Origin: a bacterium
Lineage (GTDB): Bacteria > Actinomycetota > Acidimicrobiia > Spongiisociales > ZC4RG35
NCBI GenBank assembly: GCA_024639335.1
Contig: JAHEIN010000006.1
Location: 1 to 33,184 of the forward strand
Direction of reading: 5' to 3'
DNA length: 33,184 bases
Part shown: piece after piece, positions 15,226 to 23,131 of the stretch
How positions within the stretch are numbered: position 1 is the first letter of the stretch
Layout: each line of letters opens with the position of its first letter
Position numbers and translations under genes: made by a program
The notes under the pieces: generated by a model
What the model was told of the DNA's origin: nothing
Seen by the model: only the letters and a program-made list of their open reading frames with translations
Databases searched by the model: none

Positions 15226-16194
15226 TCAGTGCTGGGGCGGCGCAGGCTGGGCCATCTGCAGCGGTGTATCGAACTTGATGGTCTGGATCGGCCACGGAAT
15301 GGTGAAGCCGTTGTCATCGAGGCTCCGTTTGACCGAGGAGATCAAACGGTCCTGGACGCTTCGAACAGTGCCGATGTCCGGCTCCGTCCAGTACCGGATC
15401 TCGAAATTGACGCTGGAGCCTCCCAATTCGAGGAGGTACACCTGAACCGCTGGATCGTCCATCACGCCGCTCACATCTTCGGCGGCGGCTCGAATCACTT
15501 CCCGGGCTGCATCCTGGTCGTCGTCGTAGCTCACGCCTACCACGACCCTCGTTCGCCGCTTTCCGCGCTCGGTCAGATTGATGAGCGGATTCCGATAGAG
15601 GTCTCGGTTCGGAATGAGGATGGTCTCTCCGTCGTAGTCGGCGAGCGTCGTGGCCCTGAGGTCGATTGCCTCGACGGTTCCTTCGTAATCGCCCGTGATG
15701 ATCTGGTCTCCCACCTGGAACGGCTTGCGGAGCATCAGGAGAACTCCGGATATGAGGTTCTCTCCAATGTCCTGGACTGCAAAAGCGATAGCAAGTCCGA
15801 GCACTGCGAGGCCGCCAAGCACAGTTCCGATCGGGATGCCGGCGGCCGACAGTCCGAACAGCACGGCGACGAACAAGAGGAAGTATCGAACCACGTTCGA
15901 GAGAACCGATACCACGAGACGATCGGCGGACGAGGCAGCCAGGGAATGGCGGACCGCCCGTGCAATCACTCGCGCCGCGACGATGGCGAGCGCCATGGCA
16001 ACGAGCCCGACGATGAGGCGCGGGATGAACGCGACAGCTCCCGTTTGGAACTCCTCGAGTTTGTCGATCATGGGATCCCAGAAGTCCGGGTCGAGCGGAT
16101 TGATCGTCGTGGGAGCCGGACCCTCGACCTCGATCCCGAGCCCGCCGTCGGTAGCCGGAGTCGATTCTGATTGCATGAGCAGTCTTGTCCTCAT
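15226..16194 (-). CDS. MscS-family mechanosensitive ion channel
   Basis: 322 residues from ATG 16194 (ATG 16176 is an alternative with GAGGA upstream). After an N-terminal extracytoplasmic stretch with DPDFWDPMIDKLEEF, three membrane segments follow: FIPRLIVGLVAMALAIVAA, VVRYFLLFVAVLFGLSAAGI, and the pore-lining helix GTVLGGLAVLGLAIAFAVQD. The MscS signature ENLISGVLLMLRKPFQVGDQI (in part) leads into the beta domain with GTVEAIDLRATTLADYDGETILIPNRDL (parts), and a C-terminal alpha/beta domain ends PWPIQTIKFDTP. It should open under membrane tension and release osmolytes. It stands alone, divergent from metG. Confidence 0.93.
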   Translation of the reverse strand: MRTRLLMQSESTPATDGGLGIEVEGPAPTTINPLDPDFWDPMIDKLEEFQTGAVAFIPRLIVGLVAMALAIVAARVIARAVRHSLAASSADRLVVSVLSNVVRYFLLFVAVLFGLSAAGIPIGTVLGGLAVLGLAIAFAVQDIGENLISGVLLMLRKPFQVGDQIITGDYEGTVEAIDLRATTLADYDGETILIPNRDLYRNPLINLTERGKRRTRVVVGVSYDDDQDAAREVIRAAAEDVSGVMDDPAVQVYLLELGGSSVNFEIRYWTEPDIGTVRSVQDRLISSVKRSLDDNGFTIPWPIQTIKFDTPLQMAQPAPPQH

Positions 16195-16286
16195 GTGAAG
16201 TGGATACCCGGAAGGCCGGGGAACCAACCACGGGAAGGACGAACGGGTAGTAGACCTGTTCGCCGTTGACCGTCTTCGAGGAGTGG

Positions 16287-16317
16287 CTCACCGACCGATC
16301 AGCCGGTTGACGGTGAG
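16287..16317. repeat. Imperfect inverted repeat in the MscS-metG gap
   Basis: CTCACCG-ACCG and CGGT-TGA-CGGTGAG pair as an 11-bp stem with a three-base bulge and a six-base loop, in the 199-bp divergent gap (16195-16393). It lies upstream of the predicted metG start of transcription, so it is more likely a protein-binding site or chance than a leader attenuator. The rest of this gap shows nothing recognisable except the TACCCT box. Confidence 0.3.
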
Positions 16318-16381
16318 GACGGCCGCTGACCCTCACCAGTCATCTCGGCTTTTCCATCTGGGGAGAGTTCGAGCGCACCGG

Positions 16382-16387
16382 TACCCT
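16382..16387 (+). promoter_or_regulatory. -10 box for leaderless metG
   Basis: TACCCT followed by six bases and the ATG at 16394; no Shine-Dalgarno is present. Same TANNNT layout as for six other promoters in this window. Confidence 0.35.
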
Positions 16388-16393
16388 CGCGAG

Positions 16394-18043
16394 ATGCCGA
16401 AACCGCGAAACATCCTCGTCGCCGTCGCATGGCCCTATGCGTCCGGCCCGCGCCATCTCGGGCACCTCGGTGGGGCCTATCTCCCTGCCGACATCTTCGC
16501 CCGCTACCACCGACTGGCGGGGAACGACGTGCTCATGGTCTCGGGCTCCGACGTCCACGGAACCCCGATCACGGTGCGCGCCGAACAGGAAGGCGTTCCA
16601 CCTCAGGAGATCGTCGATCGATATCACGGCGAGTTCCTGGAAGCGTGGGAGAAGGTCGGCATCGCCTGGGACCTCTACACGTCGACCGGGACCGAGAACC
16701 ACCACGAGGTCACCCAGGATGTCTTCTCACGGCTGGCCGAAGGTGGATACATCGAAGCCCGATCCAGTGACCAGCTGTTCGACCCGGAGGCGGAGCGATT
16801 CCTCCCCGACCGATACGTGGAAGGCACCTGCCCACACTGTGGATATGACGCCGCACGTGGAGACCAGTGCGACAACTGCGGGCGCCAGCTCGATCCCGTC
16901 GACCTGATCGCCCCCAAGAGTCGTCTCACCGGGGCCACCCCGGAGATGCGGCCGACCGAGCACTACTTCCTGCTGCTCTCGAAATTCCAGGACCGCCTCC
17001 TCGAGTGGCTCCGCAGCCGCCGGGGCTGGCGCAAGCACGTGCAGAACATGGCTATCGGCTTCACCGAGGGAGGTCTCAAGGATCGGGCGATCACCCGGGA
17101 CCTCGAATGGGGCGTCACGATCCCGAGTCCGTACGACACGATCGGTGACGGCAAGCGTATCTATGTGTGGTTCGATGCCGTCATCGGGTACCTCAGTGCG
17201 GCCGTCGAGTGGGCGAAGAACTCGCATGACCCCGACGCCTGGAAGGCGTGGTGGGAGAACCCCGACGCCGAGAGTTACTACTTCATCGGCAAGGACAACG
17301 TCGTGTTCCATGCCGTCATCTGGCCATGCCAACTGATGGGGTACGGCGGGCTCAACCTCCCCACCGACGTCCCGGCCAACCAGTACATCACCTTCAAAGG
17401 AGACAAGGCCTCGGCATCGCGCGGAGTCGGACGGTCGATCGGCTGGTATGCCGACCGACTCGAGCCGGATGCGCTCCGCTACTCGATCGCCGCCATCCTG
17501 CCCGAACAGAACGACACCGATCTCTCCGACGACCAGATGATCTCCCGAATCAACGAAGAGCTGGTTGCGACATGGGGGAACCTCGTGAATCGGGTGCTGT
17601 CGATCACGGCCAAGAACTTCGAGTCCGCCGTGCCGGAGCCCGGGTCGTTGACCGAAGCCGACCGAGGGCTCTTGGACACAATCGATCAGGCGCTCGGCGA
17701 GGTCGCAGCGTCGATCGAGAAGGTCGAGTTGCGAGCCGGTCTCCGTCGGGCGATGGATGGAGCGCAGACCGTCAACGCCTACCTCAACGCCGAAGAACCG
17801 TGGAAGGTCTTGAAGACCGACCGTGAGCGCGGCGCCACGGTTCTGTGGACCGCCCTCCAAGCCATCAGTGGACTGCGAGTGGCCCTGACGCCCTACCTGC
17901 CGTTCACATCCGACCGGCTCGGCGAGATCCTCGGTCTTGCGCCGGCCTCGGGCTGGGCCCGCCCCGATCTGGCAGGCGGGCATCCGATCGGCGACGTCCA
18001 ACCCTTGTTCACGAAGCTGGAAGCGGACGCCCTGGACGAATGA
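16394..18043 (+). CDS. metG: Methionyl-tRNA synthetase
   Basis: 549 residues; charges tRNA-Met with methionine. The Rossmann core starts NILVAVAWPYASGPRHLGHLGGAYLPADIFARYHR (in parts), with HLGH as the HIGH signature. VSGSDVHGTPI is the methionine-pocket block. The connective peptide binds one zinc through CPHC (146, 149) and CDNC (159, 162). WFDAVIGYLSA and YYFIGKDNVVFHAVIWP follow. The KMSKS loop reads KASAS (338-342), so the second Lys of the signature is Ala. The anticodon-binding helical domain ends the protein; there is no C-terminal tRNA-binding EMAP domain. The 3' end overlaps the next gene (ATGA). Expected to be the sole cytosolic enzyme, but other copies could lie elsewhere. Confidence 0.95.
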   Translation: MPKPRNILVAVAWPYASGPRHLGHLGGAYLPADIFARYHRLAGNDVLMVSGSDVHGTPITVRAEQEGVPPQEIVDRYHGEFLEAWEKVGIAWDLYTSTGTENHHEVTQDVFSRLAEGGYIEARSSDQLFDPEAERFLPDRYVEGTCPHCGYDAARGDQCDNCGRQLDPVDLIAPKSRLTGATPEMRPTEHYFLLLSKFQDRLLEWLRSRRGWRKHVQNMAIGFTEGGLKDRAITRDLEWGVTIPSPYDTIGDGKRIYVWFDAVIGYLSAAVEWAKNSHDPDAWKAWWENPDAESYYFIGKDNVVFHAVIWPCQLMGYGGLNLPTDVPANQYITFKGDKASASRGVGRSIGWYADRLEPDALRYSIAAILPEQNDTDLSDDQMISRINEELVATWGNLVNRVLSITAKNFESAVPEPGSLTEADRGLLDTIDQALGEVAASIEKVELRAGLRRAMDGAQTVNAYLNAEEPWKVLKTDRERGATVLWTALQAISGLRVALTPYLPFTSDRLGEILGLAPASGWARPDLAGGHPIGDVQPLFTKLEADALDE

Positions 18044-18648
18044 CGACCGACCACCCCGGCGACTCATCCGGCGACGAAGGCCCGGACACCGAAGCACCGG
18101 TATTCGAGGCCGGCGTTGGTCCGGCCACGCTGCCCGAGCTCGATCCTGCAGCTGCCTACGAACCCCTCCCAGAGCCACCTGCGCCTCCGGTGACCTTCGA
18201 ACGCCAGCACTTGTCGTCGGCGGTCCGGTGGGTCTGGTTCGTCGGATACCTGATCCCGTCGCTCGTCGTCACGCTGATCGTGCTCCAACTCGACATCTTC
18301 TTGTTCCCGACGAGGACCGGACTGGCCACCTCGGGCGTGCTCGTCGCCATGCTCGCTTTCGCCGGGTGGAGGACCATGACCCGCTACAGGAACTGGTCGT
18401 GGCAGCTCGACGAAACGGAGCTGATCATCGACCGAGGCGTCGTGTTCAAGCTGACCAGGATCGTCCCAAGGGTTCGTATCCAGCATGTCGACCTATCGAG
18501 CGGTCCCGTCGACCGGCTCTTCAATCTCCGCCAGCTCTCGATCTACACCGCAGGCACCCGAGAGGCCGACGCCTCGATCCCGGGGTTGACCGCAGAACGC
18601 GCCGAAGATCTCAGACACGCGCTGATCGCCCGGCGCAGCACAGGATGA
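18040..18648 (+). CDS. YdbS-like membrane protein with bPH2 (PH-like) domain
   Basis: 202 residues. The first 55 are acidic and Pro-rich, probably disordered. Two membrane segments follow (VWFVGYLIPSLVVTLIVLQL and GLATSGVLVAMLAFAGW), then a bacterial PH-like domain (bPH2, DUF304): WSWQLDETELIIDRGVVFK, then RVRIQHVDLSSGPVDRLFNL and LSIYTAGT. The QHVDL-x-G-x-DRxF pattern is typical of YdbS. It pairs with the YdbT-like gene that overlaps its stop by ATGA, the standard arrangement. In Bacillus the YdbST pair is linked to resistance to envelope-active peptides; a membrane or envelope role is inferred here. Confidence 0.85.
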   Translation: MTTDHPGDSSGDEGPDTEAPVFEAGVGPATLPELDPAAAYEPLPEPPAPPVTFERQHLSSAVRWVWFVGYLIPSLVVTLIVLQLDIFLFPTRTGLATSGVLVAMLAFAGWRTMTRYRNWSWQLDETELIIDRGVVFKLTRIVPRVRIQHVDLSSGPVDRLFNLRQLSIYTAGTREADASIPGLTAERAEDLRHALIARRSTG

Positions 18649-20123
18649 CCGACCTCACCGAGCCACGCCGCACGAGTGGATGGACACCGGTCCTCACCGC
18701 CCTCGACCTCCTCCGCCAATTCATCCTTCCGCTCGTCGTCGTACTTGCCTTCCGCGCCGGCGACGTGGGCCAGTCGGCCGTCAGTGCCGGAGGTTTGATC
18801 GTCATCTTCACCGGGTCCCGGATCGTCTCGTGGCTGCGCCAGCGGTGGTGGGTGGAGGACGACCGACTGCGTGTGCGTTCGGGGGTGCTGCAGATCGACG
18901 ACCGAACGATCCCGGTCGATCGGATTCAGCGCATCGATCGCAACCAGACCCTCGTGTCGCGATTCCTGGGCCTCTACGAGCTGAAGGCAGAGACGGCAGG
19001 CGGCTCTGGCTCAGAGCTCTCGCTGCGGTATCTGTCGGAAGTGGAGGTGGATGCAGTGGAGCGATGGCTCGAGGCCCGGCGTGACGTGGAGGCCAGGCAC
19101 GAGCAGGCCGAGAGACAAGAAGAGCTACTCACGTCGACGCCGCTCCGTGATCTGATCATCGGGGGCGCAACTTCGAATCGCATCGGCGCCCTCGCAGTGT
19201 TGGTCGGGACCGCCTTTCAGCTGTTCGACGACGCCACTGCCGACACCTACGAGATCATCGAGCGATGGTTCCCGGCGATCGCCGAGCCATTCGCGTCCAG
19301 CTCTGGCGCGATCCTCGCCGGCGTGCTGTTGGTCACTCTCGCCTTGGTCGTCGGCTGGGTCGCCTCCATCGCCACCATGGTGCTGAGGTTCTTCGAGTTC
19401 CGGTTGGTCCTCACCGAAGGGGAGCTCCGCAGGTCGCATGGCCTGCTCTCGCGATTCCAGGCTTCCTCACCGCTGAATCGGATACAGGCGGTGAGGATCG
19501 ACCAACCGCTGCTCCGCCGCATCTTCGGCTATTCCTCGGTAGTAGCCGAGACGGCCGGCTCGCCCGGCGGGAACGGCGGTGGCTCCGGGATGCTGACTCC
19601 GATCGCTTTGAACGCGCCGGCCATCGCCCTCACCGCTCGGGTGTTGGGACCACACCAGAGCGAGATCGCTCAGCTCCAGTCCGTCTCCCGGCTGACGGTT
19701 CGCCGGGGCTTCATTCGAGCTCTGCTGCTGCTTGCCGCACCGACCGCAGGTGTGGTGTTCCTCGCCGAAGGCTCAGGACCGGTCGGCTGGCTGGCGCCTC
19801 CGGTTCTCGCCGTTGCCGCCGCCTGGTGGTACGCCGGCGCACGGTATCGGTCGCTGGGATTCCGAGTGACCGACGGCCACGTGGTGACCAGAGAGGGCGT
19901 GTTGACTCGACGCTGGTGGAGCGTCTCGTTGCCGAAGGTCCAGACGGTCGCCGTCCGCCGCAGCCCGTTTCAGCGCCGGCTCGGCCTGGCGACGGTCTCG
20001 GTCGATACGGCAGGCGGGAGCGCTCCGATTCGGATCGTCGATCTCCCGGAAGCCAGCGCCGACTCGGTCGCCGGCATCCTCATCACCCGGTCGACTGCCT
20101 CGTACAACGTCGATGCAGTCTGA
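18645..20123 (+). CDS. YdbT-like membrane protein with three bPH2 domains
   Basis: 492 residues with repeated modules of paired membrane helices plus a bPH2 domain. The first domain has WWVEDDRLRVRSGVLQIDDR and IPVDRIQRIDRNQTLVSRFLGL (parts). The second has FRLVLTEGELRRSHGLLS, NRIQAVRIDQPLLRRIFGY and SSVVAETAG. The third has FRVTDGHVVTREGVLTRRWW and LPKVQTVAVRRSPFQRRLGLA, then VSVDTAGGSAPIRIVDL. Hydrophobic pairs lie near 22-62, 200-265 and 370-405. The partner of the YdbS-like protein just upstream; the two likely form one membrane complex. A strong hairpin follows at 20161. Confidence 0.88.
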   Translation: MTDLTEPRRTSGWTPVLTALDLLRQFILPLVVVLAFRAGDVGQSAVSAGGLIVIFTGSRIVSWLRQRWWVEDDRLRVRSGVLQIDDRTIPVDRIQRIDRNQTLVSRFLGLYELKAETAGGSGSELSLRYLSEVEVDAVERWLEARRDVEARHEQAERQEELLTSTPLRDLIIGGATSNRIGALAVLVGTAFQLFDDATADTYEIIERWFPAIAEPFASSSGAILAGVLLVTLALVVGWVASIATMVLRFFEFRLVLTEGELRRSHGLLSRFQASSPLNRIQAVRIDQPLLRRIFGYSSVVAETAGSPGGNGGGSGMLTPIALNAPAIALTARVLGPHQSEIAQLQSVSRLTVRRGFIRALLLLAAPTAGVVFLAEGSGPVGWLAPPVLAVAAAWWYAGARYRSLGFRVTDGHVVTREGVLTRRWWSVSLPKVQTVAVRRSPFQRRLGLATVSVDTAGGSAPIRIVDLPEASADSVAGILITRSTASYNVDAV

Positions 20124-20160
20124 GGTCGTCGGGCTCCCGACTGTCGATTCATGGACGTGC

Positions 20161-20189
20161 GAGAGGCCGCCCGATTCGGGCGGCCTCTC
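20161..20189. terminator. Strong hairpin between ydbT-like gene and sodN
   Basis: GAGAGGCCGCCCG and CGGGCGGCCTCTC form a perfect 13-bp stem around the loop ATT, 37 bases after the ydbT-like stop and 21 bases beyond the sodN stop. There is no T-run on either side, as is usual for GC-rich actinobacterial terminators. Its position between convergent genes suits a bidirectional terminator. Confidence 0.75.
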
Positions 20190-20210
20190 GGTGCCAGACT
20201 CCCTTCGGAT

Positions 20211-20627
20211 TCAGGACGGGGGGTAGACGCCCATCCCCTTGGCCTTTTCGGTCTGCCAGAAGATCTCGGCGATCTCGTCGATGAGTTGGACGAGCTTCTC
20301 GCCGTCTGAGGGATCAACAGACTTCTTGGCGACGCCCGCTTGGTGGATGGCGCGCCAGAACAGGTCGTCGAGGTTCGAGAACTCCGAGCGGTGATCCGCT
20401 GTGAAGAAGTCGGTCCACAGCACCGAGAGGTGGTGCTTGACGAGCTCAGCCTGCTGCTCCTTGATGAGGATGGCGCGATTCTTGAAGACCTCGTCGTCGG
20501 AATCGTGGTACTTCTGAGCGGACTTCCACACCGACATCGCGTCGATCTTCGCCTGTGCAGGGTCGTAGACGCCGCAGTACAGATCGCAATGAGCGTGAGC
20601 AACGGTTGCGGGTCGGAACAGACCCAT
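20211..20627 (-). CDS. sodN: Nickel superoxide dismutase, with Tyr in the nickel hook
   Basis: 138-residue precursor; dismutates superoxide with a nickel centre at the mature N-terminus. A short leader of 12 residues (MGLFRPATVAHA) precedes the hook HCDLYCGVYDPAQAKI: His13, Cys14 and Cys18 would become mature His1, Cys2 and Cys6. The canonical hook is HCDLPCGVY, so position 5 is Tyr in place of the near-invariant Pro. The four-helix bundle follows, with IKEQQAELVKHHLSVLWTDFF (parts) and the C-terminal EIAEIFWQTEKAK, all typical. Start ATG 20627 has GGAGGT five bases upstream. Divergent from its maturation protease gene across 68 bp, the classic sodN/sodX pairing. Confidence 0.95.
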   Translation of the reverse strand: MGLFRPATVAHAHCDLYCGVYDPAQAKIDAMSVWKSAQKYHDSDDEVFKNRAILIKEQQAELVKHHLSVLWTDFFTADHRSEFSNLDDLFWRAIHQAGVAKKSVDPSDGEKLVQLIDEIAEIFWQTEKAKGMGVYPPS

Positions 20628-20695
20628 GAGGTACCTCCATCGATTGCGTGTAACCGACCATACTCTCGCACCGGAGCCACCCGTACCGGAGCGAC

Positions 20696-21097
20696 ATGAG
20701 ATTCCGCAGATTCGTCGTCGACGGGAACTCGATGCTCCCCACACTCCAACCCGGTGACTACGTCGTGGGCCGACGGACTCGCTACATCGCGCCTGGTGAG
20801 ATCGTGGCATTCCCGCATCCGCATCGAACCGACTTCTGGCTGATCAAGCGAGTGGTCGCCGTCTCCGGGATGGTGGACCTCGACCAGGGCACGATCGACG
20901 GTCAGCTGTACGACGATCCGCATCGGGCACCCCTGGTCGAGGCGGGTAGCTACGAGATCGATCCGGGCACCATGTTCGTGCTCTCAGACAACCGCCGCTC
21001 GACGCGAGCCGACTCGCGGGTGTTCGGTCCTGTCGAGATCACCAACACCTACCGGATTCGATTCCGCTACTGGCCCAGGCCTGCGGTCTTCGGATGA
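20696..21097 (+). CDS. sodX: Nickel-SOD maturation protease, S26 family
   Basis: 133 residues of the S26 signal-peptidase-like family without an N-terminal membrane anchor, as in SodX. The catalytic dyad is Ser12 in DGNSMLPTLQPGDYV and Lys51 in WLIKRVVAVSG; the later box LSDNRRSTRADSRVFGPV matches the S26 C-terminal signature. Its job is to remove the short SodN leader so that His1 can bind nickel. It is divergent from sodN. The unusual hook of that SodN makes the pair worth viewing together, since the protease recognises the region just around the cleavage site. Start ATG 20696, with GGAG five bases upstream. Confidence 0.9.
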   Translation: MRFRRFVVDGNSMLPTLQPGDYVVGRRTRYIAPGEIVAFPHPHRTDFWLIKRVVAVSGMVDLDQGTIDGQLYDDPHRAPLVEAGSYEIDPGTMFVLSDNRRSTRADSRVFGPVEITNTYRIRFRYWPRPAVFG

Positions 21098-21129
21098 GCC
21101 GCGACCGCTGTGTGGTTCGGATCACTGGA

Positions 21130-21158
21130 TTGGTCGGGTGTGTTCGTGTGTTCACAAT
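21130..21158 (+). promoter_or_regulatory. Possible promoter for fhs
   Basis: TTGGTC (21130-21135) and CACAAT (21153-21158) with a 17-base spacer, in the 130-bp gap between sodX and fhs. The transcript would begin near 21165, exactly at the left end of the inverted repeat listed next. Moderate pattern match only. Confidence 0.35.
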
Positions 21159-21164
21159 GCGGAT

Positions 21165-21185
21165 TCGTTCCGGCATCCGGAACGA
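21165..21185. repeat. Perfect inverted repeat between sodX and fhs
   Basis: Arms TCGTTCCGG and CCGGAACGA, nine bases each, around CAT. It could be an operator just downstream of the putative fhs promoter, or a terminator hairpin for sodX 67 bases after its stop. No T-run follows. Confidence 0.5.
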
Positions 21186-21227
21186 TCAGCGCTATCGTCG
21201 CCCGGCAGTCCATCGAGGATTCCCCAA

Positions 21228-22985
21228 GTGACCGTCCCCAGCGACATCGACATCGCCCGAGCCGCCGACGTCGAAGCGATCTCCGATCTCACCGAACGGG
21301 TGGGTCTGTTGCCGGAAGAGGTCATCCCCTACGGCTACACGAAGGCGAAGGTCCACCTCGACGCTCTCAAACGAATCGGGGCCAGCCCCAAGGGCAAGTA
21401 CATCGTCGTCACTGCGATCACCCCAACACCGCTGGGCGAGGGCAAGACGACCACCACCATCGGGCTCACTCAGGGTCTCGGCAAGATCGGCAAGAACGCC
21501 ATCGCCGCCATCAGACAACCGTCGATGGGCCCGACATTCGGCATCAAGGGCGGCGCTGCCGGCGGCGGCTACAGCCAGGTGGTACCCATGGACGAATTCA
21601 ACCTCCACCTCACAGGCGACATCCACGCCATCACCGCAGCGCACAATCTGGTTGCGGCCGCCATCGACGCACGGTGGTATCACGAGTCGCGCCTGACCGA
21701 TGAACAACTCGCAGACCTCGGCTTGACCAGGCTCGGCATCGACACGTTCAAGCTCCAGTGGAACCGGGTGGTGGACATCAACGACCGTACGCTTCGCAAT
21801 GTCATCGTCGGGCTGGGGGGGCGAGCCGACGGTCGGCCGCGCGAGACCGGATTCGACATCACCGTCGCATCTGAGCTCATGGCCATCCTGGCGCTCGTGG
21901 ACGGAGACAGCTACGCCTCGGCGCTACGGAATCTCCGGGAACGGGTCGGACGGGTCGTATTCGGCACATCCAAAGACGGGAATCCGCTGACACTCGAAGA
22001 CCTCGGTGTCGCCGGAGCCGTGACCGTGCTCATGAAGGACACGCTACACCCCAACCTCATGCAGACCTTGGAAGGTCAGGTCGCCATGGTTCATGCAGGA
22101 CCGTTTGCCAACATCGCCCACGGCAACAGCTCCATCCTGGCCGACCGGGTCGCTCTCCACCTCGGCGACTACGTCGTGACCGAATCCGGTTTCGGTGCCG
22201 ACATGGGCATGGAGAAGTTCATGGACATCAAGTGCCGCACGTCTGGATTGACCCCGGACTGTGTTGTCCTGGTGGCGACAGTCCGCGCCCTCAAGACACA
22301 CGGAGGCGGCCCGAAGGTCGTCGCCGGCCGCCCGCTCGACAAGGTCTACACCGAAGAGAATCTGGCATTGCTCAACGCCGGCATGAACAACCTCGAGACG
22401 CACATCAAGAACGCCAAGCGGTTTGGCGTTCCAGTGGTTGTGGCTATCAACTCCTTCCCGACCGACTCCTGGGCGGAGATCAACCTCATCAAAGCGAAAG
22501 CGCTGTCAGCCGGAGCTTCGGATGCGGTGCTCGCAGAGCACTGGGCGAAAGGTGGAGAGGGGGCGGTCGAACTGGCCGAGGCCGTCGTCGAGGCCTGCGA
22601 GGAACCCAACGAGTTCTCGTATCTCTATCCCCTCAACATGTCGATCACCGACAAGATCAACATCATCTGCCGTGACATCTACGGCGCCGCCGAGACCGAG
22701 TACTCGCCGCTCGCCGAACGTCAGATCCGCGAATTCGAAGAGGCCGGCTTCGGCTACCTCCCCATCTGCATGGCGAAGACCCACCTGTCCATCAGCCACG
22801 ACCCGGCCATGAAGGGTGCCCCGACCGGATACACCATCCCGGTCCGAGAGGTACGCGCCAGCGTTGGCGCCGGCTTCATCTACCCCCTGCTCGGTGAGAT
22901 GCGCACCATGCCCGGCCTCGGCGCCACCCCCGCCTACCTCAAGGTGGACATCAACGACGACGGCGACGTGGTTGGCCTCTTCTAG
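21228..22985 (+). CDS. fhs: Formate-tetrahydrofolate ligase
   Basis: 585 residues. Joins formate to tetrahydrofolate with ATP to give 10-formyl-THF, and can run backwards. The P-loop is TPTPLGEGKTTTTIGLTQGL (about 64-83), followed by QPSMGPTFGIKGGAAGGGYSQVVPMDEFNLHLTGD in parts, then the THF and formate region EKFMDIKCRTSGLTPDCVVLVATVRALK (parts), and the C-terminal GEMRTMPGLG. All family blocks are intact. Start GTG 21228, with GAGGA nine bases upstream. It lies 146 bp before the formate dehydrogenase genes on the same strand, an arrangement that puts formate at the centre of the cluster, either as a source of one-carbon units or as the exit product of 10-formyl-THF. Confidence 0.96.
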   Translation: MTVPSDIDIARAADVEAISDLTERVGLLPEEVIPYGYTKAKVHLDALKRIGASPKGKYIVVTAITPTPLGEGKTTTTIGLTQGLGKIGKNAIAAIRQPSMGPTFGIKGGAAGGGYSQVVPMDEFNLHLTGDIHAITAAHNLVAAAIDARWYHESRLTDEQLADLGLTRLGIDTFKLQWNRVVDINDRTLRNVIVGLGGRADGRPRETGFDITVASELMAILALVDGDSYASALRNLRERVGRVVFGTSKDGNPLTLEDLGVAGAVTVLMKDTLHPNLMQTLEGQVAMVHAGPFANIAHGNSSILADRVALHLGDYVVTESGFGADMGMEKFMDIKCRTSGLTPDCVVLVATVRALKTHGGGPKVVAGRPLDKVYTEENLALLNAGMNNLETHIKNAKRFGVPVVVAINSFPTDSWAEINLIKAKALSAGASDAVLAEHWAKGGEGAVELAEAVVEACEEPNEFSYLYPLNMSITDKINIICRDIYGAAETEYSPLAERQIREFEEAGFGYLPICMAKTHLSISHDPAMKGAPTGYTIPVREVRASVGAGFIYPLLGEMRTMPGLGATPAYLKVDINDDGDVVGLF

Positions 22986-23131
22986 CCCGGCTTCGCATCT
23001 GCGTGACGCTGGGCGAGCCAAGCCTGGTTCCACCATGCGGGAAACCCGGCCAGGGCACACACCAGGCCGCGTGATGCGCCACAATGGCGATCAGCCACGG
23101 CAGTAGCCGCGAGAAGGGAGGTGATGAGAAC
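22986..23131 (+). other. Gap between fhs and fdhA, with pairing potential and a perfect SD
   Basis: 146 bp with no gene. GCCTGGT (23022-23028) and ACCAGGC (23061-23067) form a 7-bp inverted repeat enclosing a small CGGG-AAA-CCCG hairpin, so a structured leader is possible, but it matches no riboswitch I recognise. GGAGGTGAT at 23117-23125, fully complementary to the 16S rRNA tail, sets the GTG at 23132 as the fdhA start. Confidence 0.45.

Noticed and set aside
16287-16317. T-box or S-box leader of metG
   Set aside because: The hairpin lies upstream of the predicted transcription start; no T-box or SAM riboswitch core motifs are visible.
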